21,214 nt of DNA from Pseudomonadota bacterium (GTDB lineage Bacteria > Pseudomonadota > Gammaproteobacteria > Acidithiobacillales > Acidithiobacillaceae), in assembly GCA_021818125.1 (NCBI GenBank), contig JAKAFG010000009.1, forward strand, positions 1 through 21,214, given 5' to 3'. A program made the position numbers and the translations under genes. A model generated the notes under the pieces. That model did no database searches, was not told the DNA's origin, and saw only the letters and a list, made by a program, of their open reading frames with translations. Shown here in pieces: positions 1 through 7,303 of the stretch (positions are counted from its first letter, which is position 1; each line of letters starts with the position of its first letter).

Positions 1-1
1 T

Positions 2-961
2 ATCGGACTTCTCGACGATACCCACCGCCCCGGCGTGCTCGGCGGTATTGGCGGTTTCGGCGGACTGTTCGCCCTACCCGGCGGTTATCGCGAGCCGGTA
101 CTGGTGTCAGGCACCGATGGGGTGGGCACCAAGCTGTTGCTCGCCCTGGAAGCCAATCGACATGACGGCATCGGCATTGATCTGGTCGCTATGTGTGTCA
201 ACGACATCCTCGTCCCCGGCGCTGAGCCCCTCTGGTTCCTCGACTACTATGCCTGCGGGCAGTTGGATAATGCCATAGCCGAAGCGGTTATCACCGGGGT
301 AGCCGAGGGTTGCCGGCAGGCTGGCTGTGCTTTGCTGGGAGGGGAAACTGCAGAAATGCCCGGCATGTACGCGGCTGGGCATTATGATCTTGCGGGCTTT
401 GCGGTGGGTATCGTCGAGAAGTCCGATATCCTGACGGGTGCGGCCTGCCGGGAGGGAGATGCGGTGATTGGCATTGCCTCGTCCGGGCCGCACAGTAACG
501 GCTACTCTCTGATTCGGGAAATTCTCGTACGCAGCGGTGCCCACGCCCATGTCCAGATCAACGGTGAGCCGCTGGTGGATCTGCTGCTGCAACCGACCCG
601 GATTTATGTGAATGCCATTCAGGCCCTGCGCAAGGCGGTTACGGTACACGCCCTCTCTCACATTACCGGCGGCGGATTGGTAGAAAACTTGCCCCGTTCA
701 CTGCCCGCAGCGCTTGCCGCTCGCATTGATCCCCAGACCTGGCAAATGCCGGCCATTTTCCAATGGTTACAGGAGCAGGGACAGGTCTCCGTGGAGGAAA
801 TGCGGCGGGTTTTCAACATGGGTATCGGCATGGTCGCAATGGTCCCCTGGGAATCCAGGCAGGCCGCCGTGCAATCTATAACAGAGAACGGTGAGCAGGC
901 CTTCGTTGTCGGGCAGTTGGTGCCACGTCAGGACGGTGAGGGAGTACGTTTTCTTGACTAA
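2..961 (+). CDS. purM: Phosphoribosylformylglycinamidine cyclo-ligase (AIR synthetase), 5'-truncated by window edge
   Basis: Catalyses ATP-dependent ring closure of FGAM to aminoimidazole ribonucleotide in cytoplasmic de novo purine synthesis. About 319 residues are visible; the family is usually near 345, so roughly 25-30 N-terminal residues lie outside the window. The frame is open from base 2, so the GTG at 35 is internal (VLGGIGGFGG), not the start. PurM motifs seen in order: SGTDGVGTKL, AMCVNDI, LGGETAEMPGMY, SSGPHSNGYSL and the C-terminal TGGGLVENLPR followed by FNMGIGMV. The stop (TAA 959-961) lies inside the start region of purN, giving an 8-nt overlap and implying translational coupling. 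No frameshift or missing key motif. Identity is very secure; only the start is unknown. Confidence 0.97.
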   Translation: MGLLDDTHRPGVLGGIGGFGGLFALPGGYREPVLVSGTDGVGTKLLLALEANRHDGIGIDLVAMCVNDILVPGAEPLWFLDYYACGQLDNAIAEAVITGVAEGCRQAGCALLGGETAEMPGMYAAGHYDLAGFAVGIVEKSDILTGAACREGDAVIGIASSGPHSNGYSLIREILVRSGAHAHVQINGEPLVDLLLQPTRIYVNAIQALRKAVTVHALSHITGGGLVENLPRSLPAALAARIDPQTWQMPAIFQWLQEQGQVSVEEMRRVFNMGIGMVAMVPWESRQAAVQSITENGEQAFVVGQLVPRQDGEGVRFLD

Positions 962-1619
962 GAGGCTGGTGATTCTGGTTTCCGGCCGGGGAAGCAACCT
1001 GCAAAGCATCCTTGCCGCTTGCCATAGCGGGCAGATACCGGACACGCAAGTCGTTGCCGTCATCAGTAACCGCCCAGCCGCCAACGCACTGGAACTGGCG
1101 ATGACGGCAGGCGTTCCTGCCCTTACTGTCGATCATCGGGACTATGGGACCAGGGCAGACTTCGATGCCGCACTGCAAAAGCAGATTGACGACTACGCCC
1201 CGGATGTCGTGGTGCTGGCTGGGTTCATGCGTCAGCTCACTCCCGCTTTCGTTCAGCACTATGAGGGCAGAATGCTGAACGTCCACCCTTCCCTGCTTCC
1301 CGCCTTTCCCGGCTTGCATACCCATGCCCAGGCGCTGGCGCAGGGTGTGTGCTGGCATGGTGCCAGCGTCCATTTTGTTACGGCGGAGTTGGATGCCGGC
1401 CCTATTATCATCCAGGCAGCCGTGGCAGTCCTGCCAGCAGATGATGAACAGTCTCTTGCCGCGCGCGTGCTCGACGCAGAACATCGTATTTATCCGCAGG
1501 CGCTGGCGTGGCTGCTGGGTGGCCGGGTGGTTCTCGCCGCCGGGCGCGCCCAGTGGCGAGAGCCACCACAGATGGCCACGCGCGAGGCCATTGCCCCTTC
1601 TCTGGAGAGTTCCCCATGA
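954..1619 (+). CDS. purN: Phosphoribosylglycinamide formyltransferase
   Basis: Transfers the formyl group of 10-formyl-THF to GAR, the third step of purine synthesis. I choose the TTG at 954: it gives MTKRLVILVSGRGSNLQ, matching the normal PurN N-terminus, and has a Shine-Dalgarno-like GGTGAGGGAG (935-944) 9 nt upstream. An in-frame ATG at 891 would add 21 unrelated residues inside purM. The product is 221 aa, close to the usual 210-220. Phosphate-binding GRGSNLQ (11-17) and the catalytic trio N109, H111 (in LNVHPSLLP) and D147 (in ELDAGP) are present; folate-side PGLHTHAQAL also fits. It overlaps purM by 8 nt and its TGA overlaps the next ATG (ATGA), so the three genes look co-transcribed. 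Confidence 0.96.
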   Translation: MTKRLVILVSGRGSNLQSILAACHSGQIPDTQVVAVISNRPAANALELAMTAGVPALTVDHRDYGTRADFDAALQKQIDDYAPDVVVLAGFMRQLTPAFVQHYEGRMLNVHPSLLPAFPGLHTHAQALAQGVCWHGASVHFVTAELDAGPIIIQAAVAVLPADDEQSLAARVLDAEHRIYPQALAWLLGGRVVLAAGRAQWREPPQMATREAIAPSLESSP

Positions 1620-2368
1620 GCAAAGATGTTGGCCTGGTGATCGTCGGCACCGAGATACTCTCCGGTAAACGGGAAGACCGCCATTTTCTCCGCAGCCGCC
1701 AGCAACTGGCGCGACGCGGTTATGGCGTCGCCTGGTGCCTGATCGTGCCCGATACCCGGGATATTCTGCTGACCCAGTTGCGCTGGGCCATGGTGCAATC
1801 CGTGCCGTTTTTCTCCTTTGGCGGTTTAGGCGCAACGCCCGACGACCTGACCCGCGATTGCGCCGCAGCGGCTGCCGGCGTTACCTTGTCCCGACACACT
1901 GAGGCGGAGGTGTTGATCCGCCAACAATTCGGCGACGAGGCGGAACCGGTGCGGGTACGGATGGCCGATCTGCCCGCCGGGGCAAGACTGATCCCTAACC
2001 CGGTCAATAATGTGCCGGGATTTTCCGTAGGTAATGGATACTTCTTCCCGGGATTTCCGCAAATGGCGGAGCCCATGAGTGACTGGGTGCTGAAGCAGTA
2101 TTTTCCTCCCTTGGTGGCTGACATAGAGGCACGGGTTCTTTTGCCCAGTGCGCGGGAGGGCAACCTGGTCCCTCTCATGGAAAGCTTTTGTGCTGCCCAT
2201 CCAGATATACGCTTCTCCAGCCTGCCCAGCTTCACTGCGACGGGTCCACAAATCGAGTTGGGTGTGGCGGGGCAAGAGGCGCACGTTCAGGTCGCCATTC
2301 GCGACCTGAAGGCGCGCCTGGACCTGATGGGACTCGAAGTTCAGGATCTGAGCCTCCTCGAATCGTAA
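1616..2368 (+). CDS. Free-standing MoaB/CinA-type molybdopterin-binding domain protein
   Basis: A 250-aa protein of the COG1058-type family (N-terminal, molybdopterin-binding-like half of CinA). Visible landmarks: IVGTEILSG (9-17), equivalent to CinA GTELLLG; GGLGATPDDLTR (69-80), the conserved GGLGPTxDD loop; and a later NVPGF...FFPGFPQMAEPM segment matching the APGF/LPGVPxEM region. The C-terminal PncC/amidohydrolase half of full CinA (family about 415 aa) is absent, so nicotinamide-nucleotide deamidation is not expected. Substrate and role are unknown; some relatives are called competence/damage-inducible protein A only by homology. Start: ATG 1616 with GGAGAG at 1603-1608, sharing ATGA with the purN stop. 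Family assignment is good; function is not known. Confidence 0.82.
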   Translation: MSKDVGLVIVGTEILSGKREDRHFLRSRQQLARRGYGVAWCLIVPDTRDILLTQLRWAMVQSVPFFSFGGLGATPDDLTRDCAAAAAGVTLSRHTEAEVLIRQQFGDEAEPVRVRMADLPAGARLIPNPVNNVPGFSVGNGYFFPGFPQMAEPMSDWVLKQYFPPLVADIEARVLLPSAREGNLVPLMESFCAAHPDIRFSSLPSFTATGPQIELGVAGQEAHVQVAIRDLKARLDLMGLEVQDLSLLES

Positions 2369-2399
2369 TCAGGCCAGCGACGGCCTTCAGGCAACTTTA

Positions 2400-2423
2400 C
2401 CCGGCAAGTAACCGCAAGCCGGG
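2400..2423 (+). other. Perfect 6-bp inverted repeat in intergenic gap
   Basis: CCCGGC (2400-2405) and GCCGGG (2418-2423) form a GC-only stem with a 12-nt loop, 32 nt after the stop of the CinA-like gene. It could slow or end the purM-purN transcript, but no T-run follows (next bases AATATTTGCTG), so it is not a classical intrinsic terminator. The rest of the 2369-2471 gap shows no convincing -35/-10 pair for the next gene. Confidence 0.3.
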
Positions 2424-2471
2424 AATATTTGCTGTCATAACGAACTAGACTTGCCTATACGGAGGTGTGCA

Positions 2472-3860
2472 GTGGCCATTCAACACGTTGACTTGTTGAC
2501 CATCGGCGCTGGAGGGGGCGCTTATCCCGCCGCTTTTCGACTGGCTAAAGCGGGACGTTCTGTGGTCATGGTGGATTCCAAAGGGGTGATGAGCGGAAAC
2601 TGTCTTTATGAGGGTTGCGTGCCCTCCAAAGCCGTTCGGGAAACCGCCGAAATCTACCAGTCCCAACAGCGCTTTGCCGAGCGTGGCCTGCCGGGCAGCG
2701 TTCGTGTCGATTTCGCGGAAGTCGTCATACATAAGGATGCCGTCCAGGCACGCCGCTATGAACAACACGCCGCCGAACTGGCCGCTACGCCGAATATTAA
2801 GCTCATTCAGGGAGATGCGCGACTTCTCAGCCCCCACGAAGTGGCTGTCAGCACGGCAGAGGGCGAACAACGATTCCATTGTGCGCAGATTATTATTGCC
2901 AGCGGCTCTGATGTATTCATTCCCCCGATCCCCGGGTCCGAACTCTGTCTCACCAGCCATGATCTGTATAAACCTGACTCTGCCCTCAAAACCCTCCCGG
3001 AGCGGATGATTGTCATCGGTGGCGGTTATATCGGTCTGGAAACCGCCACCTTCTTCGCTGCCTTTGGTACCAAGGTCACCCTACTCCAGAAAGGTGAGCA
3101 ACTCCTCAACGGCATGGATCCGGGCATGGTGGCACTGCTAACGCCGTTGCTGGATCCGGCTATTCGCATCCTTACCGGTGTAGACGTGACGGCAGTGGAA
3201 GTGACCCCTGAGGGAGGACGGCGCGTACATTACATCCGCGCGGAAGACGCCGACATACTGGATGGCGACGTTGTTCTGATGGCCGTGGGCAGACGCCCCA
3301 TTATTCCCGCAGGCACCACAGAGATTGGCATTGCAGTGACGAGAAAAGGCATAGACGTGGGGCCGAGTTTACAAACGGTCCATCCACATATTTATGCCTG
3401 TGGTGATGTGAATGGCCGTGTGCCTTTATTTCACGCCGCCGTGCGTCAGTCGATGGTGGCGGCACACAATATTCTCGGCGGTAATATTCCCCTGGATTAT
3501 GCGGATTTCAGCCACGTCCCCACCACCATCTTTACCCTGCCCGCCGCCGCCTACGTAGGTGTTACCCCTGCCCTGGCAGAAGCACAGGGTATAAAGCTCC
3601 TGACCGGCCGCTACGACTTCGCAGAAGACTCCCGGGCGCAGATTCTGGAACGCATGGAAGGTGGCATTCAACTGTTCTTCGCCGCAGACAGTCTGCGTCT
3701 GCTGGGCGGTTGGGTGGTAGGGATTGACGCTGGCCATCTTATCGGACAGATCGGCATCGCTGCCACCCATGGCCTTACCGCCTACGATCTGGCCCGTTTT
3801 GCGGATCAGCACCCCATGAGCGCCGAGGGCATCGGTAAGGCTGCACGCAGCCTGTTTTAA
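2472..3860 (+). CDS. FAD-dependent pyridine nucleotide-disulfide oxidoreductase (dihydrolipoamide dehydrogenase / mercuric reductase-like)
   Basis: A 462-aa class I flavoprotein disulfide reductase. The GTG at 2472 is chosen because a perfect GGAGGT (2461-2466) sits 5 nt upstream; an in-frame TTG at 2451 has no such site. Order: FAD-binding IGAGGGAYPAA (third glycine of GxGxxG is Ala17, as tolerated in MerA-like proteins); redox CX4C in NCLYEGCVPSK (C44, C49); NAD(P) fold VIGGGYIGLE; second FAD motif YACGDVNGR; C-terminal dimerisation domain ending QHPMSAEG, where H447 and E452 match the catalytic His-Glu pair of dihydrolipoamide dehydrogenases. No lipoyl domain, no mer genes and no 2-oxoacid dehydrogenase subunits are nearby, and no C-terminal vicinal cysteine pair of the MerA type is present, so mercury reduction is unlikely. 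The true disulfide substrate cannot be named. A class I PPK2 follows 34 nt downstream, probably on the same mRNA. Confidence 0.88.
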   Translation: MAIQHVDLLTIGAGGGAYPAAFRLAKAGRSVVMVDSKGVMSGNCLYEGCVPSKAVRETAEIYQSQQRFAERGLPGSVRVDFAEVVIHKDAVQARRYEQHAAELAATPNIKLIQGDARLLSPHEVAVSTAEGEQRFHCAQIIIASGSDVFIPPIPGSELCLTSHDLYKPDSALKTLPERMIVIGGGYIGLETATFFAAFGTKVTLLQKGEQLLNGMDPGMVALLTPLLDPAIRILTGVDVTAVEVTPEGGRRVHYIRAEDADILDGDVVLMAVGRRPIIPAGTTEIGIAVTRKGIDVGPSLQTVHPHIYACGDVNGRVPLFHAAVRQSMVAAHNILGGNIPLDYADFSHVPTTIFTLPAAAYVGVTPALAEAQGIKLLTGRYDFAEDSRAQILERMEGGIQLFFAADSLRLLGGWVVGIDAGHLIGQIGIAATHGLTAYDLARFADQHPMSAEGIGKAARSLF

Positions 3861-3894
3861 GCGCCATGTTATCCGTCCTTAAAAAGGATACATC

Positions 3895-4680
3895 ATGACC
3901 AAACACGAAGAAGATAAAACTCTGAAAAAACGGCATTATAAAGAAGAGTTACATCAGCTCCAAATTGAGCTAGTCAAACTGCAACGCCACATTATCCGCA
4001 AGAATGACAAAATCCTGGTCATTCTGGAAGGACGTGATGCCGCCGGTAAGGACGGCAGCATCAAACGTATCATCCAGCACCTCAGCCCCCGCGAAACGCG
4101 GGTCGTGGCTTTAGGTAAGCCCTCGGATCGCGAAGAAAGTCAGTGGTATTTCCAGCGCTATACTCCTTATTTGCCCGCCGCCGCAGAAATCGTCTTTTTT
4201 AACCGGAGCTGGTATAACCGCGCCGGCGTGGAAAAAGTCATGGGTTTTTGCACTGATGCGCAATACGAAGAATTCTTTGCCGAGGTCACGGATTTTGAGG
4301 GCATGCTGGTCCGCTCGGGTATCCATTTCATTAAGGTGTATCTGGATATTTCCAAAAGTGAGCAAAAAAAACGGCTGGAAGCGCGCAAAGATGACCCACT
4401 CAAACAATGGAAAACCAGCCCCATTGATGAGCAGGCAGTGAAACATTGGAAGGACTACAGTAGCGCGCGCAACACCATGTTTGCGCGTACCCACACCAGC
4501 TTTACGCCTTGGACCATTGTCGACGCAGACGATAAAAAAGTGGCGCGCGTTCAATTGATAAAAGGACTATTGAGTCGTTTGGATTATGCCAACAAAGATA
4601 CCAGCCTGATATTATCCGATCAGACCATTATCTTCGACTATGATCCGCTTTATCTGGAAAATGGTATGATTAAGGTATGA
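3895..4680 (+). CDS. ppk2: Polyphosphate kinase 2, class I (polyP-dependent nucleoside diphosphate kinase)
   Basis: Uses inorganic polyphosphate to phosphorylate nucleoside diphosphates (or the reverse) in the cytoplasm. 261 aa, the size of a single-domain class I PPK2. Visible: Walker A GRDAAGKDG (46-54) after LVILE; Walker B-like FFNRSWYNRAGVEKVMGF (101-118); conserved PSDREESQWYFQRY (76-89); lid region KKRLEARKDDPLKQWK with its Arg/Lys/Asp cluster; and HWKDYSSARNTMF. Start ATG 3895 with AAGGAT at 3885-3890. The 34-nt gap to the flavoprotein gene contains a small TCCTT/AAGGA palindrome overlapping the ribosome-binding site, which might modulate translation. The N-terminal 20 residues are very Lys/Glu/His-rich, normal for the family. 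Identity secure; NDP preference cannot be read from sequence. Confidence 0.94.
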   Translation: MTKHEEDKTLKKRHYKEELHQLQIELVKLQRHIIRKNDKILVILEGRDAAGKDGSIKRIIQHLSPRETRVVALGKPSDREESQWYFQRYTPYLPAAAEIVFFNRSWYNRAGVEKVMGFCTDAQYEEFFAEVTDFEGMLVRSGIHFIKVYLDISKSEQKKRLEARKDDPLKQWKTSPIDEQAVKHWKDYSSARNTMFARTHTSFTPWTIVDADDKKVARVQLIKGLLSRLDYANKDTSLILSDQTIIFDYDPLYLENGMIKV

Positions 4681-4694
4681 GTATAGAACCCTGG

Positions 4695-4720
4695 CGGCGC
4701 CCCTCCGCGGAGCGGCGCCG
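4695..4720. terminator. GC-rich hairpin between convergent ppk2 and rnr
   Basis: A 7-bp stem (4695-4701 with 4714-4720, core GGCGCC/GGCGCC), one C-C mismatch, then CTC/GAG closing a CGCG loop. It lies in the 51-bp gap between the ends of two converging genes, where a shared bidirectional terminator is expected. Downstream on + the sequence is only T-rich (CTTCTCTAGTCTTTCC), and on - it is GTTCTATACTC, so it is a weak intrinsic terminator by the T-tract rule. Confidence 0.55.
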
Positions 4721-4731
4721 GTGGCACTTCT

Positions 4732-6972
4732 CTAGTCTTTCCTGCTCCGCCGACTCCTGCGACTTTTCGCGGCGCCACCACTCTGGCCCTCTGGCATGAC
4801 CCGCTCGAAATCAATCTTACGATCATCTAAATTAACATTCATGACCTTAATCTCGATTGCATCCCCTAGTTGGAAGGTTTCTTTGCTGCGATCACCGATG
4901 ATGCGGTAGTGTTGTGCGTCAAAGTGGAAGTAGTCTTCACCGAGGGTGCTGATATGGATAAGACCCTCCACATAAATTTCCCGCAACGCCACAAAGAGAC
5001 CAAAGCCGGTGACGCCGGTAATAATGCCGGTATAGGTCTCTCCTATTTTATCCATCATAAATTCGCACTTGAGCCAATTCACCGCCTCGCGACTGGCTTC
5101 GTCGGCCCGCCGCTCAGTCATGGAACAATGCTGACCGAGTTCTTGCAGTTCCTTCTTCGGAAACCACTTCGGTTCAGCACCCGCAGCATCCAGTAAGGCC
5201 TGAATACCACGATGCACCACGAGATCCGGATAACGGCGGATGGGCGAGGTAAAGTGCGTATAAGCCGGGAAGGCCAGACCGAAATGCATACCCGTATCCA
5301 CGGTATAATAGGCTTGCGCCAGGCTGCGCAGAATGACTGTCTGAATCAGGCTGGAATCACTGCGCTCATGGGTATCCTCAATGATTTTGGCCAGATCAGC
5401 ACTGCGCGGGTGGGTAGGCAGACGCACAGGCACACCGAGCTCCCCGAGAAAGCGACGCAAATCTTCCAGCTTGTCGCTGGACGGCTCCGGATGCACCCGG
5501 TACAGCATGGGCAGCTCGTGGATGCGGAAATATTGCGCCGCACACACATTCGCCGCGAGCATACATTCTTCAATAACCCTGTGCGCCACATTGCGGGTAA
5601 CGGCCACAATTTTTTCAATACGCAACTGATCATTGTAGATAATGCGACTTTCCTGGGAGTCAAACTCGATAGTGCCACGCCGCTCACGGGCCTTGGCAAG
5701 GCTTTCATAGAGGCAGTGCAGGGCCTCCAGGTGCGGGACCATGGCCGCGTCCTGCGCTCTTAACTCCTCGTCACCCGCCAATATGGCCGCCACTTCATCG
5801 TAGGTAAAACGGCGCTGAGAGCGCATGACGCCACGGTCAAAGCGGAAACGCTGCACCTCGCCCGTCGCATCCATCTCCATCTCACAGAGCATGCAGAGGC
5901 GATCCACATGGGGGTTGAGGGAGCAGAGTCCGTTGGACAGTATCTCAGGCAGCATGGGAATCACCCGCCGCGGGAAATAGACTGAATTGCCGCGAGTCAC
6001 CGCCTCTTTGTCCAGCGCCGAGTCCGGGCGCACATAAGTGGCGACATCAGCGATCGCGACAATCAGCCGGAAGCCATTTTCGATTTGTTCTGCATAGACG
6101 GCGTCGTCAAAGTCCTTGGCATCGGCGCCGTCTATGGTGACCAGCGGCAGGTCTCTCAGATCGCGGCGGCCTTCCTTCATCGCCTCCGGTACCGTCTCCG
6201 AGAAGTGCGTGATTTCGGCAAGCACTTCTCCTGACCACTGATGGGGCAGACCATAGTTACGGACGGCAATTTCGACTTCCATACCTGGGGCCATGTGCTC
6301 ACCGAGAATCTCGACGATGCTCCCTTGTGGCATATTGCGCCCATCGGGGTACTGAGTAATTCGGAGCGTGACAATCTGTCCGTGTACGGGCGCCAATTCA
6401 CCACCCTCTACCACCGCGAACTCCTGGGGAATACGGCGGTCTTCGGGAACCACGTAGTGCACACCACCATCCGCGTAGTAACGGCCCACAATCTCTTTGA
6501 GCGCGCGCTCCACAATGCGCACAACCGCGTCTTCAATACGTCCGCGCCGATCCTCCCCTACCGCCCGTCCCAGAATCGTATCGCCATGGAACACCTTGCG
6601 CATTTCCCGCGGAGAAAGGAAGAGATCTTTCCCACCCCCCTCGGGGATCAGGAAACCAAAGCCGTCGGGGTGGGCGCTGACCGTACCGCGCACCAATTCC
6701 ATCGCCTCAACGATTCCGTAAGCGCCGCGGCGGTTGCGAACCAGTTGACCATCCCGTTCCATGGCCCGTAGACGACGCCGCAAGGCTTCCTGATCATCTT
6801 CGGCCACCTCGAGTTCAGCGATAATGTCTTCCAGAGTCAGTGGCTGGCCAGCACCCTCCAGATAGCTGAGAATGTATTCCCGGCTGACGATAGGTCGTTC
6901 ATATTTTTCTTTTTCCCGCTCGAACATGGGATCGCGCTCGCTCAGCGATGCAGGCTCTTGTGTTTCCGGCAT
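4732..6972 (-). CDS. rnr: Ribonuclease R (3'-5' exoribonuclease)
   Basis: Processive 3'-5' exoribonuclease of the RNase II/R family that degrades structured RNA. 746 aa from ATG 6972, chosen over the TTG two codons upstream because AAGGAG is 9 nt before ATG but only 3 nt before TTG. Layout: winged-helix N-terminus (about 34-88), cold-shock domains (about 92-230), catalytic RNB domain with TIDGADAKDFDDAV (279-292; metal ligands D281, D287, D289, D290), conserved HFTSPIRRYPDL, S1 domain (about 642-726, GIITGVTGFGLFV) and a basic Ser/Arg/Lys tail (SRRSRRSRKD). The winged helix and basic tail point to RNase R rather than RNase II. Slightly shorter than the E. coli protein (813) because the tail is short. 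It is transcribed away from tRNA-Leu, whose promoter overlaps its start codon. Confidence 0.97.
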   Translation of the reverse strand: MPETQEPASLSERDPMFEREKEKYERPIVSREYILSYLEGAGQPLTLEDIIAELEVAEDDQEALRRRLRAMERDGQLVRNRRGAYGIVEAMELVRGTVSAHPDGFGFLIPEGGGKDLFLSPREMRKVFHGDTILGRAVGEDRRGRIEDAVVRIVERALKEIVGRYYADGGVHYVVPEDRRIPQEFAVVEGGELAPVHGQIVTLRITQYPDGRNMPQGSIVEILGEHMAPGMEVEIAVRNYGLPHQWSGEVLAEITHFSETVPEAMKEGRRDLRDLPLVTIDGADAKDFDDAVYAEQIENGFRLIVAIADVATYVRPDSALDKEAVTRGNSVYFPRRVIPMLPEILSNGLCSLNPHVDRLCMLCEMEMDATGEVQRFRFDRGVMRSQRRFTYDEVAAILAGDEELRAQDAAMVPHLEALHCLYESLAKARERRGTIEFDSQESRIIYNDQLRIEKIVAVTRNVAHRVIEECMLAANVCAAQYFRIHELPMLYRVHPEPSSDKLEDLRRFLGELGVPVRLPTHPRSADLAKIIEDTHERSDSSLIQTVILRSLAQAYYTVDTGMHFGLAFPAYTHFTSPIRRYPDLVVHRGIQALLDAAGAEPKWFPKKELQELGQHCSMTERRADEASREAVNWLKCEFMMDKIGETYTGIITGVTGFGLFVALREIYVEGLIHISTLGEDYFHFDAQHYRIIGDRSKETFQLGDAIEIKVMNVNLDDRKIDFERVMPEGQSGGAAKSRRSRRSRKD

Positions 6973-7000
6973 TGACAAATGCTCCTTAATAAATGATTAT
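6972..7000 (+). promoter_or_regulatory. Predicted sigma-70 promoter of tRNA-Leu
   Basis: A perfect -35 box TTGACA at 6972-6977 and a 4/6 -10 box GATTAT at 6995-7000, spaced by exactly 17 bp. Transcription would start near 7007, giving a leader of only about 3 nt before the tRNA 5' end at 7010. The -35 box includes the first base of the divergent rnr start codon, so the two genes share control DNA. Confidence 0.65.
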
Positions 7001-7009
7001 TCCGCTCAC

Positions 7010-7096
7010 GCCGAGGTGGCGGAATTGGTAGACGCGCTAGGTTCAGGTCCTAGTGAGCGAAAGCTTGTGCTGGTTCGAATCCAGTCCCCGGTACCA
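7010..7096 (+). tRNA. tRNA-Leu (anticodon CAG), CCA end encoded
   Basis: An 87-nt class II cloverleaf. Acceptor 7010-7016 with 7086-7092 (G1-U72 wobble and A5-C68 mismatch, the other five pairs Watson-Crick); D arm GCGGAATTGGTAGACGC; anticodon stem CTAGG/CCTAG around loop TTCAGGT with CAG at 7044-7046; long variable arm with AGC-GAAA-GCT stem (leucine/serine type); T arm GCTGG-TTCGAAT-CCAGT; discriminator A73 (required for LeuRS) and CCA at 7094-7096. It reads CUG codons. From memory, E. coli tRNA-Leu(CAG) has nearly the same D arm and the same A5-C68 mismatch. A promoter precedes it and a terminator follows, so it is a single-gene unit. Confidence 0.96.
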
Positions 7097-7104
7097 CAAA
7101 CAGA

Positions 7105-7143
7105 GCAGGCAGGGAATCTACGGGTTTCCTGTCTGCTTTTTTT
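7105..7143 (+). terminator. Rho-independent terminator of tRNA-Leu
   Basis: A 12-bp stem (7105-7116 with 7125-7136; GCAGGCAGGGAA against TTTCCTGTCTGC, two G-U pairs) with an 8-nt loop, followed directly by seven T (7137-7143). It begins 8 nt after the CCA end. A textbook intrinsic terminator. Confidence 0.9.
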
Positions 7144-7223
7144 ATACTGACGCGGGAAAGCAGTCTCTGCCACACTCTGTTGCCACATTGTTTATTCATG
7201 CTCTGCAATCCGAAGCACCCTCC

Positions 7224-7250
7224 AAAAAAAGCGAACGGGCGTGAACCCGC
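7224..7250 (-). terminator. Possible terminator of the chemotaxis/flagellar operon
   Basis: On the - strand, a short stem GCGGG/CCCGT (core CGGG/CCCG, 7246-7249 with 7236-7239) with loop TTCACG is followed after TTCGC by seven T (plus-strand A 7224-7230). It lies about 55 nt past the stop of the last gene of the - strand run. The stem is short and the T-run is offset by 4-5 nt, so the call is tentative. The rest of 7144-7303 holds no gene that I can see. Confidence 0.4.
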
Positions 7251-7303
7251 GTATTGGGCGTATCTTGCGGGATGATCCTCTACTTGTCCAACGGACACAG
7301 CCC

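Noticed and set aside
35..961. GTG at 35 as the start of purM
   Set aside because: The reading frame is open to base 2 and the upstream residues (DDTHRPGV) align with normal PurM sequence, so the gene is cut by the window.
876..1835. Long - strand open frame (319 codons) opposite purM end, purN and the CinA-like gene
   Set aside because: It crosses three well-supported + strand genes, has no recognisable domain and is Arg/Gly-rich in the manner of a shadow frame.
2472..3860. Naming the flavoprotein merA
   Set aside because: The MerA C-terminal cysteine pair, N-terminal heavy-metal domain and neighbouring mer genes are all missing; the C-terminal His-Glu pair is of the lipoamide dehydrogenase type.
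3861..3894. TCCTT/AAGGA palindrome before ppk2 as a riboswitch or operator
   Set aside because: Only 5 bp with a 3-nt loop and overlapping the ribosome-binding site; it can arise by chance and no larger structure is evident.
5212..5763. + strand open frame of 183 codons inside rnr
   Set aside because: Antisense to the RNB domain of RNase R; no ribosome-binding site or family signature.
7010..7303. tRNA-Leu as an integration site of a mobile element
   Set aside because: No integrase, no repeat of the tRNA 3' end and no foreign-looking genes were seen; housekeeping and motility genes flank it on both sides.
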